Assembly: GCA_016218815.1 (NCBI GenBank) | Contig: JACRCX010000125.1 | Span: 1-64,000, forward strand | From: Deltaproteobacteria bacterium | Lineage (GTDB): Bacteria; Myxococcota_A; Polyangia; DRWM01; JAAZOP01 | Reading direction: 5' to 3' | Length of the DNA stretch: 64,000 nucleotides | In this document: positions 1-7,784 of the stretch, one piece after another | Numbering within the stretch: the first letter of the stretch is position 1 | Layout of the letters: each line of letters begins with the position of its first letter | Position numbers and translations under genes: made by a program | The notes under the pieces: generated by a model | Databases searched by the model: none | What the model was told of the DNA's origin: nothing | The model's input: the letters and a program-made list of their open reading frames with translations, nothing else

Positions 1-27
1 CCCGGCGCGGCGCCTCGCCGCGCCGGG
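1..27. terminator. Perfect GC hairpin at window edge
   Basis: A perfect 12-bp inverted repeat (CCCGGCGCGGCG and its complement) surrounds a 3-nt loop. No T-run follows. It may end a gene lying before the window, or be a spacer hairpin. Confidence 0.35.
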
Positions 28-41
28 GCACCCGCACCCAG

Positions 42-94
42 GCCCTCCCCACCTCTCCAGCCGACCTCTCCACCTCTCCTTGGCCGGCTCCGGA
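42..94 (+). repeat. Dispersed repeat, CACCTCTCC family, copy 1
   Basis: The spacer before the first gene holds degenerate tandem CACCTCTCC-type units ending in GGCTCCGG. A clearly related copy lies inverted at 19708-19755, matching over nearly its whole length including the CCGG end. It is one of several short tandem repeat families in the window. Confidence 0.6.
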
Positions 95-175
95 AAACCG
101 TGACGCGTCGTCACGAACCATGGGGTTAGTAGTACAGATAGCGGGAGACGCGGAGAACCGGAGGCAGGCTCCGGG

Positions 176-204
176 TCCGGACGAAGAACGAAAAACGAAG
201 AACG
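176..204 (+). repeat. Dispersed repeat, GAAGAACGAAAAACG family
   Basis: AAGAACG/AAAAACG heptad units begin directly after a TCCGGA hexamer (176-181). They lie just upstream of the promoter of the first membrane protein gene. Confidence 0.55.
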
Positions 205-219
205 AGCGACGCCCCCTCC

Positions 220-248
220 TTGCCGTCACGCCTCGCGTGGTCTAAATT
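220..248 (+). promoter_or_regulatory. Sigma-70-type promoter for the membrane protein gene
   Basis: TTGCCG (220-225), a 17-bp spacer and TAAATT (243-248) form a good -35/-10 pair. The predicted start near 255 leaves a GGAGGC Shine-Dalgarno at about 260 in the leader of the GTG-started gene at 279. Confidence 0.5.
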
Positions 249-278
249 CCTTCCCCGCCGGAGGCGCCCGTTCCGCAA

Positions 279-2561
279 GTGCCGATCGCCATCGCCAAGA
301 GACTCGGGGACTTCCTCTGGCGGAACCGCTGGCTCGTCCTCAGCCTGCTCGCGGTTCTCGCCTTCTTCACGCCGCTGCTCATCCGCTGGTCGATGTGCGG
401 CCAGACCGACTGGGGCTACTTCCACTTCCTCGACGAGGTCGCCCGCCGCACGGTGCTGGACTTCGGCGAGGCGCCCGAGTGGAACCCGTACTACTGCGGC
501 GGGAACGTTCTGGCCGCCAACACCCAGGCCCACGTCTGGTCACCGTGGTTCGTCTTCCCCCTGATCTTCGGCCCCGCGGCGGGCGTCAAGATCTCCATCG
601 TGCTCCACGGGCTCATCGGCGCGGCCGGGATGTGGATGCTGCTCGGCGCGACCGGGATCCGCGGCCCCGGCCGGTTCCTGGGCACGACGCTCTTCGCCTG
701 CGCGGGCTTCTTCGGCCATCAGATCGCCGCGGGCCACGTCTGGGCCCTGCCGTTCTACTACCTGCCGTTCGTGCTGCTGTTCCTCCTGCGCGGCTGCTAC
801 GAGCTGCGCTGGGCGGCGCTCGCCGGCGCGTTCTGGGGCCTGATGGCGATGGAAGGCGGCGTCTATCCCGCACCCTACACCGGTGTGCTCGTCGGCGCCG
901 TCCTCCTCGCCGTGGTCCTGGGCTGGACGCCGCTCGAAGGCCGCGCGCGCGCGCGCGGGTGGAAGGTCTTCGCCGCCGGCGCGATCTGCCTCGTCGCCTT
1001 CTTCCTCTTCGCCGCCGCCAAGCTCCTGCCGGACATCTACCACATGGCGGCGGTCCCGCGGACCGCTCCCGAGTACCCCCGCATCGGCCTGGGCACGCTC
1101 CTCGATGCCTTCACCTGGCGCAACGTCACCGGGACCTGGGACAAGCCCTCGCACCACGACTGGGGGTTCTGGGGCGAGTACTCCACCTACGTCGGCTGGG
1201 CCGGGCTCGCCCTGTGCGCCGGCGCCGTCGTGCTGCGGTTCCGGCAGGTTCGCGTCCAGCTCGTCCTGCTGGCCCTCAGCCTCAGCCTCGCCATGGGCGC
1301 CTTGGGCCCCGGCACGCCGTGGGACCTCTTGCATCGCCTCCCCGTCTTCGAGAACCTCCGCGTGCCGTCGCGTTTCCTGGTCTTCGCCGCGTTCATCCTC
1401 GCCTGGTTCGCCGCCATCGCCGTCTCCGGGGGGGAGACGTGGCTCCGCGCCCGTCTTGCCAATCACAAGTGGGGGTGGCTCGCCGTTGCGCTCCCCGCCG
1501 TCGTCGCCGTGGGCCTCGCCGCCGACACCACCAGCTTCAACGCGCACGCGTTCTACATGGCCTTCTCCGACCGCCCGCTGGACCCCGATCGACCGGCGGC
1601 GCCGATGGAGCAGATCCGCGGCAGCTACCGCCGCATGGGCGATCACGTCGCGGCCAACCACGGCACCATGCGCTGCCAGGAGATCAACTCCGTCCCGCGC
1701 TCGAAGCGCGTCGGCGAGCAGGGCCGCGAGTACGGCATCGTCGAGCCCGCGACCGGCACGGTGCACCTCCTCGATTGGTCGCCCAACCAGATCAACCTCG
1801 AGGTCGACCTGCCCGGGCCGGCCACGGTGTGGGTCAACCAGAATTACCACGAAGGCTGGTCGTCCGACGTCGGCGCGGTCGGACCGCTCGACCACCAGCT
1901 CACCGTACAGCTCCCCGCGGGCACGCGCCGCGTCCGCCTCGTGTACCGCGCGCCCGGGCTTCGTGCCGGCCTGCTCATCACGGCACTCGGTGCCTTCCTC
2001 CTGGCCGGCTGGTTCATCGGCGATCGGTGGTGGCGCAGCAAGTCGTCAGTTCTCAGTTCTCAGTCATCGGTTCCGGACGCGCCGAACGGCACCCCGACCG
2101 CCGACTTGTCCGCCGAAGCCTTGGCGAAGGCGGACCGCCGACCGCCGGCCGCCTTCCTGCGCCGCCTCCTTCCCTTCCTCCCCAACGCCGGCTTCGCTCT
2201 CGCCGCGCTCGCCATCTTCATCGTCCCGATCCTGATCGCCGAGCCGGGCGATCCCGTGTGGCAGCCGCAGGTGCGCGAGTACCTCCGGCCGCGGCTGCAG
2301 CCGGGCGACGTGATCCTCTTCACGCCGATCTGGCCCGACGCCGCGCTGGGCGAGCTGCGCCGCGCGGACCGGCTGGCGCACAACGCCGTGGTCGAGCTGG
2401 GCGGGGACGGCTGGAAGCGCCTGTGGCTCGTCTTCTGCCGCCGCGACGGCGACAAGAACCGCCTCAAGAACCTCCGCGAGCGCTTCGTCGAGCTGGACCG
2501 CCGGGACATCGGCCACTACACGGTGTACCTCTTCGGACCGAAGGCGGAAGCCCCGCCGTAA
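279..2561 (+). CDS. Large multi-pass membrane protein (GT-C/YfhO-like fold suspected)
   Basis: The 760-residue protein starts at GTG with GGAGGC upstream. Many hydrophobic helices run from about residue 20 to 430, with acidic/aromatic loop motifs such as DWGYFHFLDEVARRT near the N terminus. A soluble region with beta character follows (about 460-570), then a helix, a low-complexity linker, another helix and a soluble tail. The layout recalls membrane glycosyltransferase-like (GT-C) or YfhO-type proteins acting on lipid-linked sugars at the envelope, but I see no diagnostic catalytic motif. The linker at about residues 590-620 is encoded by two different dispersed repeats (2045-2078 and 2109-2134), so part of the protein is repeat-derived. 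Substrate unknown. Confidence 0.7.
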   Translation: MPIAIAKRLGDFLWRNRWLVLSLLAVLAFFTPLLIRWSMCGQTDWGYFHFLDEVARRTVLDFGEAPEWNPYYCGGNVLAANTQAHVWSPWFVFPLIFGPAAGVKISIVLHGLIGAAGMWMLLGATGIRGPGRFLGTTLFACAGFFGHQIAAGHVWALPFYYLPFVLLFLLRGCYELRWAALAGAFWGLMAMEGGVYPAPYTGVLVGAVLLAVVLGWTPLEGRARARGWKVFAAGAICLVAFFLFAAAKLLPDIYHMAAVPRTAPEYPRIGLGTLLDAFTWRNVTGTWDKPSHHDWGFWGEYSTYVGWAGLALCAGAVVLRFRQVRVQLVLLALSLSLAMGALGPGTPWDLLHRLPVFENLRVPSRFLVFAAFILAWFAAIAVSGGETWLRARLANHKWGWLAVALPAVVAVGLAADTTSFNAHAFYMAFSDRPLDPDRPAAPMEQIRGSYRRMGDHVAANHGTMRCQEINSVPRSKRVGEQGREYGIVEPATGTVHLLDWSPNQINLEVDLPGPATVWVNQNYHEGWSSDVGAVGPLDHQLTVQLPAGTRRVRLVYRAPGLRAGLLITALGAFLLAGWFIGDRWWRSKSSVLSSQSSVPDAPNGTPTADLSAEALAKADRRPPAAFLRRLLPFLPNAGFALAALAIFIVPILIAEPGDPVWQPQVREYLRPRLQPGDVILFTPIWPDAALGELRRADRLAHNAVVELGGDGWKRLWLVFCRRDGDKNRLKNLRERFVELDRRDIGHYTVYLFGPKAEAPP
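2045..2078 (+). repeat. In-frame CAGTTCTCAGTTCT repeat
   Basis: Heptad-like TCAGTTC units end in TCCGGA (2072-2077). They lie inside the membrane protein gene and encode a Ser/Val/Gln-rich linker. Comparable strings recur as linker peptides in other environmental bacteria (from memory, not checked). Confidence 0.6.
2109..2134. repeat. In-frame palindromic element encoding SAEALAKAD
   Basis: TCCGCC-gaa-GCC-tt-GGC-gaa-GGCGGA folds into a hairpin with a symmetrical GAA/GAA internal loop. It is in frame within the upstream membrane protein gene and encodes SAEALAKAD. Only one copy was noticed in this window. Confidence 0.5.
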
Positions 2562-2578
2562 ACGTCGGCTTGGACGAG

Positions 2579-2622
2579 CAAGAAACAGGAAGCAGGGGAC
2601 CGGCAACCGGCAACGGGCGATG
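2579..2622. repeat. Dispersed repeat, AACAGGAAGCAGGG family
   Basis: The AAACAGGAAGCAGGGGA units match the complement of the TTCCCTGTTTCCTG tract at 7653-7676. They lie between two convergent genes. Confidence 0.45.
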
Positions 2623-2640
2623 AGGATTGCCGGTCGCCTG
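2593..2640. terminator. Inverted repeat between convergent genes
   Basis: CAGGGGACCGGCAA (2593-2606) and TTGCCGGTCGCCTG (2627-2640) pair over 14 positions with one mismatch. They lie between the plus-strand membrane protein gene and the minus-strand lipoprotein gene. It could terminate both, although no T-tract is present. Confidence 0.4.
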
Positions 2641-2660
2641 TTCTCAAGCCGCCCGGTGTT

Positions 2661-3092
2661 CTACGGCGCGAACGGATTCTCCTCCCGCGGACCGGGAGGA
2701 GGAGGGGGCGGCAGAGGCGCGGGAGGCGCCGGCGGCGTCGCGTACGGATCGGCCCCCAACTCCGGCGCAGGAGGAGAAGGCGGCGGTGGTGGAGGCGGCG
2801 GAGGAGGCCCGGGTGGCGGCGGGAAACTCCCTCCCGGCGGCGGCGACGGCCGCTTGAAACAGTACGTGCCCTCCGTCGTGATCGCCACCAGCTCCCAGCC
2901 CTGCTCGCCCGCCTCGTTCAGCAGGTCCGACGAGCCGCCGAAGCTGGGACTGATGCACATGTGCTCCCAGTTCGGATACGGCGCACCCTCCGGCCGCGGC
3001 GGAATGCTGTTGGAGTCGCTCCCCGCCCCCCGCACTGTGGCACACCCCACTCCCAAGAGCCCCAGGAACAACGCCAGCCGCGCGCCGCCCAT
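2661..3092 (-). CDS. Small lipoprotein with DUF4177-like domain and polyproline tail
   Basis: The 143-residue protein starts at ATG 3092, seven bases after GGAGGAA. Longer upstream frames lack such a site. A signal peptide ends in a lipobox (LGVGC). Next comes a compact domain with NWEHMC...LNEAGEQGWELVAI...CFKR, a pattern typical of DUF4177-like small domains. The C-terminal half is almost only proline, with runs of eight to ten, and probably reaches from the membrane anchor. It is the last gene of the minus-strand run that starts with the Nudix gene. Function unknown. Confidence 0.75.
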   Translation of the reverse strand: MGGARLALFLGLLGVGCATVRGAGSDSNSIPPRPEGAPYPNWEHMCISPSFGGSSDLLNEAGEQGWELVAITTEGTYCFKRPSPPPGGSFPPPPGPPPPPPPPPPSPPAPELGADPYATPPAPPAPLPPPPPPGPREENPFAP

Positions 3093-3118
3093 CTCGTTCC
3101 TCCGCCCGCCCCGACCGA

Positions 3119-3150
3119 CAACTCGACCCGAACGACCAACCAACAACCGA
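3119..3150 (-). repeat. Dispersed repeat, GTTGTTGGTTGGTCG family
   Basis: Read on the minus strand, this spacer contains GTTGTTGGTTGGTCG units resembling those at 25758-25803. It lies between two lipoprotein genes of one presumed operon. Confidence 0.4.
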
Positions 3151-3155
3151 TTACC

Positions 3156-3638
3156 CTACCGCTGCTGCCCCAGCTCCACCCGCAGCCGCCCGGTCGCCTC
3201 GTCGCACCCCTTCTGCGCCAGCTCGGCCTGGCGGACCGCGGTCTCCGCCTTCCCGCATTCCTCCTGGGCCTCCGTGATGCGCGCCAGCATGGCCATGTCG
3301 TCGAGCTGCAGCGCGTGCACCCCCGCCTCGATCGCAGTCGTCAGCTCGCCGCAACGCTTGTTGGCGTCCTGCAGCCGGATGAACGCCTCGTACTGGCTGA
3401 CGCATACCGCCCGCGCCGCCGAGACGCGCGGGTCGCGCAGCCGGAGGCTCCGCAACGGACCCAGGTCCGCATCGGTCAGCACGGGGTGCGCCACGCGATC
3501 GGAGGTCTCGGAGAGAACGTGCTCGAGGCTCCGCAGCTCGTCCGCGGCACCGACGCCGGCCTCGCTCGACGACTTGCAGGCTGTGGCGACCCAAGGTGTC
3601 GCCACAGCGAACGCCGCGGCGAGGACCGGAAGACGCAC
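3156..3638 (-). CDS. Lipoprotein, helical/coiled-coil, unknown function
   Basis: The start is taken as GTG 3638, one base after the TAG of the response regulator gene, which suggests translational coupling. The 160-residue product has a signal peptide ending in VATAC (lipobox) and then a mostly helical, charged domain with cysteines spaced as if for disulfides. It lies in a run with the ExbB/ExbD, peptidase and response regulator genes, so an envelope role is likely. I do not recognise the family. Confidence 0.65.
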   Translation of the reverse strand: MRLPVLAAAFAVATPWVATACKSSSEAGVGAADELRSLEHVLSETSDRVAHPVLTDADLGPLRSLRLRDPRVSAARAVCVSQYEAFIRLQDANKRCGELTTAIEAGVHALQLDDMAMLARITEAQEECGKAETAVRQAELAQKGCDEATGRLRVELGQQR

Positions 3639-3639
3639 T

Positions 3640-4218
3640 CTACCCCAGCTTCTTTGCCAGCGCCTGCGCCGCCTCGTCGGCCTCCAGGACCAGCGATCGC
3701 ACCTGGTCCGAGCGACCGCGGCCCAAGGCCTCGCGCAGCTCGCCCAGCCGGCGGACCAGGTCCCCGACGCCCGTGCGCGCTTCCACAAGTCGGGCGGAAT
3801 CGCTCCCGACGCCGCCTTCGCCGCCGTAGACCTGCTGCAGCAGGCGGCGGCGCTCGAGCGCCCGGTTGACCTTCTGGGTCACGAGGTCGAGGTCCAGGAC
3901 GGGCTTGATGAGGTAGTCGAAGGCGCCGGCACGCAGCGCCTCGATCGCCGACTCCAGCGACGGGTAGCCGGTCAGGATGATGAACTCGGTCTCCGGATGC
4001 TTCTTCTTCTGGTCGCGCAGGAGGTCGATACCCGAGCCGTCGGGGAGGTTCTTGTCGATCACGGCCAGATCGAACGCCGTGGTCTCGAACGCCTTCTCCG
4101 CCTCCGCCGCCGATCCGGCGCCGGTCGCCGCATGCCCGTCCCCTTCGAGCACCGTGAGGATCAGCGAGCGGATCGCCTCCTCGTCGTCCACGAACAGGAT
4201 CTTGGCCTGGTCCGACAT
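3640..4218 (-). CDS. REC-only response regulator with helical tail
   Basis: A receiver domain covers residues 5-120. The acidic pair is D11/D12, the phospho-acceptor is D55 (LAVID), the switch residue is T83 and the conserved lysine is K105 (IKP). No DNA-binding or enzymatic output domain follows. The last 70 residues are a charged, probably coiled-coil tail with repeated leucines. Single-domain regulators of this kind usually act by protein contact. No histidine kinase gene is adjacent. Its stop is one base from the start of the next lipoprotein gene. Confidence 0.85.
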   Translation of the reverse strand: MSDQAKILFVDDEEAIRSLILTVLEGDGHAATGAGSAAEAEKAFETTAFDLAVIDKNLPDGSGIDLLRDQKKKHPETEFIILTGYPSLESAIEALRAGAFDYLIKPVLDLDLVTQKVNRALERRRLLQQVYGGEGGVGSDSARLVEARTGVGDLVRRLGELREALGRGRSDQVRSLVLEADEAAQALAKKLG

Positions 4219-4292
4219 CGTTCCCTTCCCCGCGCCCGCCCGGCGCGACGCTCAAGGTAGCAGGACGCTTCGGCGACGGTCAAGGAGTCGCC

Positions 4293-5135
4293 CTACTCCC
4301 GGTGCCGCTTGGTCTGCTGCTCCTGCCAGTCGTGATAGCCCGACAGCCGCCGGGGATCGTCGTGGTCCTCGTCGTACTCCTCGTCGTATTGCCGCGCCAG
4401 GTCGCGGTCCACCTCGTAGTAGCAGCTCGGTTGACCGGGACCCGAGACGTCGCGCCAGAAGAACGACGAGTTGCGGACGTCGACGTGCACGAAGCCGGCG
4501 ACGGGGTACGAGCCGACGCCGACCTTGCCGTACTCGCGCACGTAGTCGACCACCCGCTGGTTGGCCGCCCCCGGCACGATGATGTCCGCGGCCCGCCCCT
4601 GCCAGTGGGGGCTCGTCGCCGACTCGCCGCGGTCGTCGCGCCAGCCGGAGATGATCACGATCTCTTTCGCGTCGAACTTGACCGCCACGAAGTAGAGGAT
4701 CTTGAGCAGCCGGTCGCGGATGGCGTGGCCGTCGCCGCTGCCCGAATCGTTCCAGATGTACCGGGCCTTCTCCGCCGCCTCGTCCGTGACCTCGCCGTCG
4801 TCGTCGAACAGGACCAGCTTCTCCGAGCGGTTGGTGTGAATGTCGCGGAACGTCACCTCGCGGAAGCCGTGGACCCAGCGGTGCCGCCGCAGCGACCGCG
4901 GCTCGCGCCACTCGCGCAGCCGCGCCTTGTAGTCCGCGTCCGCCGTCCCCTCCTCGCAGTCGTCGGGGCCGTGGACGTGCCCCGTGCGGCTCTCCCCCTC
5001 CTGTTCGTCGTCGTCGTCCCCGTCGCCGAGCGCCGGCGGGGGGAAGGCGAACAGCGTGGCAACGAGAACGGTCGAGAAGATCAGCGCGGCCTGGCGCCAC
5101 CGGCCGTTCCCCACGTTCGTCCCGGGCGGACTCAC
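4293..5135 (-). CDS. Secreted M15-type (DUF882/YcbK-like) peptidase
   Basis: The 280-residue protein starts at GTG 5135, overlapping the exbD stop as GTGA. A signal peptide (about 1-37) is followed by an acidic stretch. The C-terminal half carries SPHWQGRAADI and GFVHVDV, giving the zinc-ligand pattern H177, D184 and H217 of M15/DUF882 D-Ala-type peptidases. Such enzymes trim peptidoglycan cross-links in the periplasm. Coupling to ExbB/ExbD suggests energised envelope remodelling, which is an inference. The tail is rich in Asp/Glu. Confidence 0.8.
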   Translation of the reverse strand: MSPPGTNVGNGRWRQAALIFSTVLVATLFAFPPPALGDGDDDDEQEGESRTGHVHGPDDCEEGTADADYKARLREWREPRSLRRHRWVHGFREVTFRDIHTNRSEKLVLFDDDGEVTDEAAEKARYIWNDSGSGDGHAIRDRLLKILYFVAVKFDAKEIVIISGWRDDRGESATSPHWQGRAADIIVPGAANQRVVDYVREYGKVGVGSYPVAGFVHVDVRNSSFFWRDVSGPGQPSCYYEVDRDLARQYDEEYDEDHDDPRRLSGYHDWQEQQTKRHRE

Positions 5136-5578
5136 GGCGGCGCGGCCCCCCCCGCGGTCTCGGGACTGGCCACGATCCCCTGCCGCACCAGCCCCACTTC
5201 CTGTCCGATGCTCATCACCTTGACGACATCCCCGTGCGGCACCCGCTCGTCGGCCTGGATCAGCAGCACCGTGTGCGGGTCCTCCGCATAGCGGCGGGCA
5301 AGGACGGACTTGAGCTGGCTTTCATTCACCACCTCGTCGTCGACCCGGAAACGGTCCGGCCGGCCCTCGCGCAGCACGTAGACCGTCACGGCGCCCTTGG
5401 GCTGCACCTTCGGCCGCGCGGACGCCTTGGGCAGGTTGATGTCCAGGACCGGGTTGCGCACGAACGAGGCGGCGAGCATGAAGAAGATGAGGAGCTGGAA
5501 GACGATGTCGACCAGGGGCGCGATGTCGATCATCATCCCGCGCGAGCCCTTGCCGTTGTCCGGTCGGGTGAAACGCAC
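5132..5578 (-). CDS. exbD: ExbD/TolR-family biopolymer transport protein
   Basis: The 148-residue protein has a short cytosolic N terminus, one membrane helix with the pore aspartate (APLVDIVFQLLIFFML) and a periplasmic domain. That is the standard ExbD/TolR layout and length. It starts at GTG 5578, nine bases after the exbB stop, and overlaps the peptidase gene downstream. Together with ExbB it forms a proton-driven motor of the inner membrane. No TonB, TolA or TolB gene is present in this window, so the driven partner is unknown. Confidence 0.9.
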   Translation of the reverse strand: MRFTRPDNGKGSRGMMIDIAPLVDIVFQLLIFFMLAASFVRNPVLDINLPKASARPKVQPKGAVTVYVLREGRPDRFRVDDEVVNESQLKSVLARRYAEDPHTVLLIQADERVPHGDVVKVMSIGQEVGLVRQGIVASPETAGGAAPP

Positions 5579-5587
5579 GTCCGGCCC

Positions 5588-6232
5588 TCACTCCGCCTTC
5601 GCGGGGGCTTCGGGAACGCCCTTGATCCGGTCCAGGATGCGCGTCGCGCCCTGCTCCATCTCCAGCACCAGGCGGTTGGAACGACTGAGCAGATAGCGGT
5701 GCGCGATGAGCACGGGGATGCCGATGATCAGCCCCGCCGCGGTCGTGATCAACGCCTCCCAGATGCCGGCCGCGAGCTGGCCCGGGTCCACCGCGCCGTG
5801 CTCGCTGGTCGCCACGATCTTCTGGAAGACCTTGATCATCCCGGTTACCGTGCCCAGGAGCCCGAGCAATGGCTCGAGCTGTGCGATCGTGCCCACCGCC
5901 TCGAAGTACCGTTCGAGCTTCACACCTTCCTGGCGCCCGCGATCCTCCAGCCGCTGCTGGATCAGCTCCCGCGGCTCGTCCCGGTGCACGACCGCCGTCT
6001 CGAGCACCCGGCCCAACGGCGACGGGCGATCCTTGCAGATCGCCAGCGCGTCGTCGGGCTTCCCGTCCGCCAGGTGCTGGTCGACCTTGTCCACCAGGCC
6101 CGGGGGCAACACCGCGTTGCGCTGCAACGACCACAACCGCTCCAGGAAGATGGCGAGGGCGATGATCGATCCGAGACCGATCGGGATCATCACCGGTCCA
6201 CCCAACGCCAGGAATTCGTAGATCTCGCCCAT
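5588..6232 (-). CDS. exbB: ExbB/TolQ/MotA-family proton channel protein
   Basis: The 214-residue protein has an N-terminal membrane helix, a cytosolic loop (about 40-105) and two further helices with the family signature LEPLLGLLGTVTGMIKVF and the ITTAAGLIIGIPVLIAHR segment. Length and order match ExbB/TolQ. It lies directly upstream of exbD and downstream of the Smr gene in the same orientation. It is the channel subunit of the motor that uses the proton gradient. Confidence 0.92.
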   Translation of the reverse strand: MGEIYEFLALGGPVMIPIGLGSIIALAIFLERLWSLQRNAVLPPGLVDKVDQHLADGKPDDALAICKDRPSPLGRVLETAVVHRDEPRELIQQRLEDRGRQEGVKLERYFEAVGTIAQLEPLLGLLGTVTGMIKVFQKIVATSEHGAVDPGQLAAGIWEALITTAAGLIIGIPVLIAHRYLLSRSNRLVLEMEQGATRILDRIKGVPEAPAKAE

Positions 6233-6292
6233 TCGTGCTCCTCGTCGGATCCGGGAGACTCCGGCGACCCGGCCCCCGCTGTCAAGGGTCCG

Positions 6293-7015
6293 TCAGCGCC
6301 TGAGCAGAACGTACACGGCACCCGTACCGCCGTCCACCGGCCGCGCCGACGTGAACGCCAGGACCTGCCGCCCTATTCCCCCGCGGCTCAACCATTCCTT
6401 CATCCGCTCGCGCAGCACCGGGATGCCGTCCTTGGAACCCAGCCCGCGGCCGTGCACCACCAGCACGCACCGCCGACCCTCCCGGCGCTTGGACTCGACG
6501 AACGCCCGCAACGCCGCCTTCGCCTCGTGCCGGTCCAGCCCGTGCAAGTCCAGGTGCGCCTCGACCGCGTACTGTCCCTTGCGCAACCGCTGGACTAGTC
6601 GCACGTCGAGCCCGTGGACGCGGCCCTCGATGTACTCTTCCGTGTCGGAGAAATCGAAGGGCACGTCCCCCACCACCATCGCCGACAGGAACCGCTCGGC
6701 CGTCGCCAGCTCGTCCTCCGGCGGCGGCGCCGGCACGCCCGGCCGCTCGGGCAGGGGCTCGCGCTCGAGCGGGGAGACATCGGCGACGGCCGAGGTGAAG
6801 GCGGCGGCCTCCGTGGCCGGTTCTTGGTTCTTGGTTCTTGGTTCTTGGTTCCGGACACCGGAACCGGCCCCCGACGTCCCGCCGTCCTTTCGCGCCGTTG
6901 GCTTCGCCGGCACCGGCAGCTTGTCGCGCAGCTCGCGGAAGGGACGGTAGATGCCGGGGGTGGGCGCCGGCGGGCCCGCCGCCTCCACGTCCGCACGCCG
7001 CTTCTTCCGCTTCAC
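6293..7015 (-). CDS. Smr-domain protein with repeat-encoded linker
   Basis: The start GTG 7015 overlaps the Nudix stop as GTGA and has AGAGGGGAG upstream. The 240-residue protein has a basic N terminus, a long variable linker and a C-terminal Smr domain (about 155-240) with LDLHG, HGRGLGS and a final VYVLLRR strand. Smr domains cleave or bind DNA or RNA, as in the MutS2 tail. The linker includes NQEPRTKNQEP, encoded by the TTCTTGG repeat at 6820-6856. It is the second gene of the minus-strand run and probably cytosolic. Confidence 0.85.
   Translation of the reverse strand: MKRKKRRADVEAAGPPAPTPGIYRPFRELRDKLPVPAKPTARKDGGTSGAGSGVRNQEPRTKNQEPATEAAAFTSAVADVSPLEREPLPERPGVPAPPPEDELATAERFLSAMVVGDVPFDFSDTEEYIEGRVHGLDVRLVQRLRKGQYAVEAHLDLHGLDRHEAKAALRAFVESKRREGRRCVLVVHGRGLGSKDGIPVLRERMKEWLSRGGIGRQVLAFTSARPVDGGTGAVYVLLRR
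6820..6856 (-). repeat. In-frame TTCTTGG repeat inside the Smr gene
   Basis: Four consecutive GGTTCTTG-type units end in TCCGGA (6851-6856). Read on the minus strand they encode NQEPRTKNQEP in the Smr linker. A related CCAAGAACCAAAA tract lies at 7727-7742. Confidence 0.7.
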
Positions 7016-7608
7016 GTTCCCGCTCCCCTCTCCGCCGCGCGCGCCAGGCTGTCGGCCCACGCTCCCCCGCCCCCTCCCGCCAGCCACATCCGCACGAAGG
7101 CCGAGATCACCAGCGTATGCTCGATTTCGCTGCGCGCAATCAGCCCCGGCACCGCCGCGAGCGGCACGGGCTCGACCTCGATGTCCTCCATCGGCTCCAA
7201 GGCCAGGCCGCCCGTGGGCACCGCTCCCCGCGCCAGGAACGTGTGACACCGGTTGCCCTGGATCGCCGGATTCGGCTGGACGGAACCAAGGGGCGTCCAG
7301 TCGGCGGCGCTGTACCCCGTCTCTTCTCGCAGCTCCCGCTTCGCCGCCTCCAGCGGCGTCTCGCCGGGCTCGACGAGCCCCCCCGGGATCTCGAGCGTCA
7401 CCTGCCGGGCCCCCGCGCGGAACTGCCGGATCAGGATCACCCTCCCGTCCTGCGTCACCGGGATCACGTTGGTCCAGTCGGTGAACCGCATCTCATAGAA
7501 ATCGTGGAGCTTCCCCGTGCGCGGCGACCGCGCCCGCAGCCGCACCAGTCCCCCGATGCGGAACGACAGCATCTCCCGCTCCTCCTCGATCGGCCACGGC
7601 ACCACCAT
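7012..7608 (-). CDS. Nudix hydrolase, ADP-ribose pyrophosphatase type
   Basis: The start is ATG 7608 with GAGGAG 8 nt upstream; longer frames run into repeat sequence. The 198-residue protein carries a complete Nudix box, GGLVEPGETPLEAAKRELREETGY. Before it stand strands with VIPVTQDGRVILIRQFRAG, typical of ADP-sugar pyrophosphatases (NudF group). They hydrolyse ADP-ribose-like nucleoside diphosphate derivatives with Mg2+. It is the first gene of the minus-strand run and overlaps the Smr gene by GTGA. Confidence 0.85.
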   Translation of the reverse strand: MVVPWPIEEEREMLSFRIGGLVRLRARSPRTGKLHDFYEMRFTDWTNVIPVTQDGRVILIRQFRAGARQVTLEIPGGLVEPGETPLEAAKRELREETGYSAADWTPLGSVQPNPAIQGNRCHTFLARGAVPTGGLALEPMEDIEVEPVPLAAVPGLIARSEIEHTLVISAFVRMWLAGGGGGAWADSLARAAERGAGT

Positions 7609-7652
7609 CCGCCCGCTCCTCTCACGCCCCTTCCCAGCGCCTCGTTGATCCG

Positions 7653-7742
7653 TTCCCTGTTTCCTGTTCCCTATTCGCCGGTTTCCCCCCCCCAACCTCC
7701 GGACCAACGACTCGTCCCAAACTTCCAACCAAGAACCAAAAA
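7653..7742. repeat. Cluster of three dispersed repeats upstream of the Nudix gene
   Basis: The spacer holds TTCCCTGTTTCCTGTTCCC (7653-7671), then a TCCGGACCAACGACTCG tract from 7698 (complement of the element at 25785-25803), then a CCAACCAAGAACCAAAA tract (7727-7742). Three families thus abut between two divergent genes. Confidence 0.6.
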
Positions 7743-7769
7743 CCTCCTCCGATCGGCCCTCTCCCCCCT

Positions 7770-7775
7770 TATACT
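7770..7775 (+). promoter_or_regulatory. -10-like hexamer directly before start codon
   Basis: TATACT lies 9 nt before ATG 7785, which has no Shine-Dalgarno. No good -35 box is visible. A transcript would be nearly leaderless. Confidence 0.35.
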
Positions 7776-7784
7776 GCGCCCGCC

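Noticed and set aside
2620..4260. Plus-strand glycine/serine-rich frame of about 540 codons
   Set aside because: It is the complement of a polyproline lipoprotein tail, a lipoprotein and a response regulator, all with clear motifs on the minus strand.
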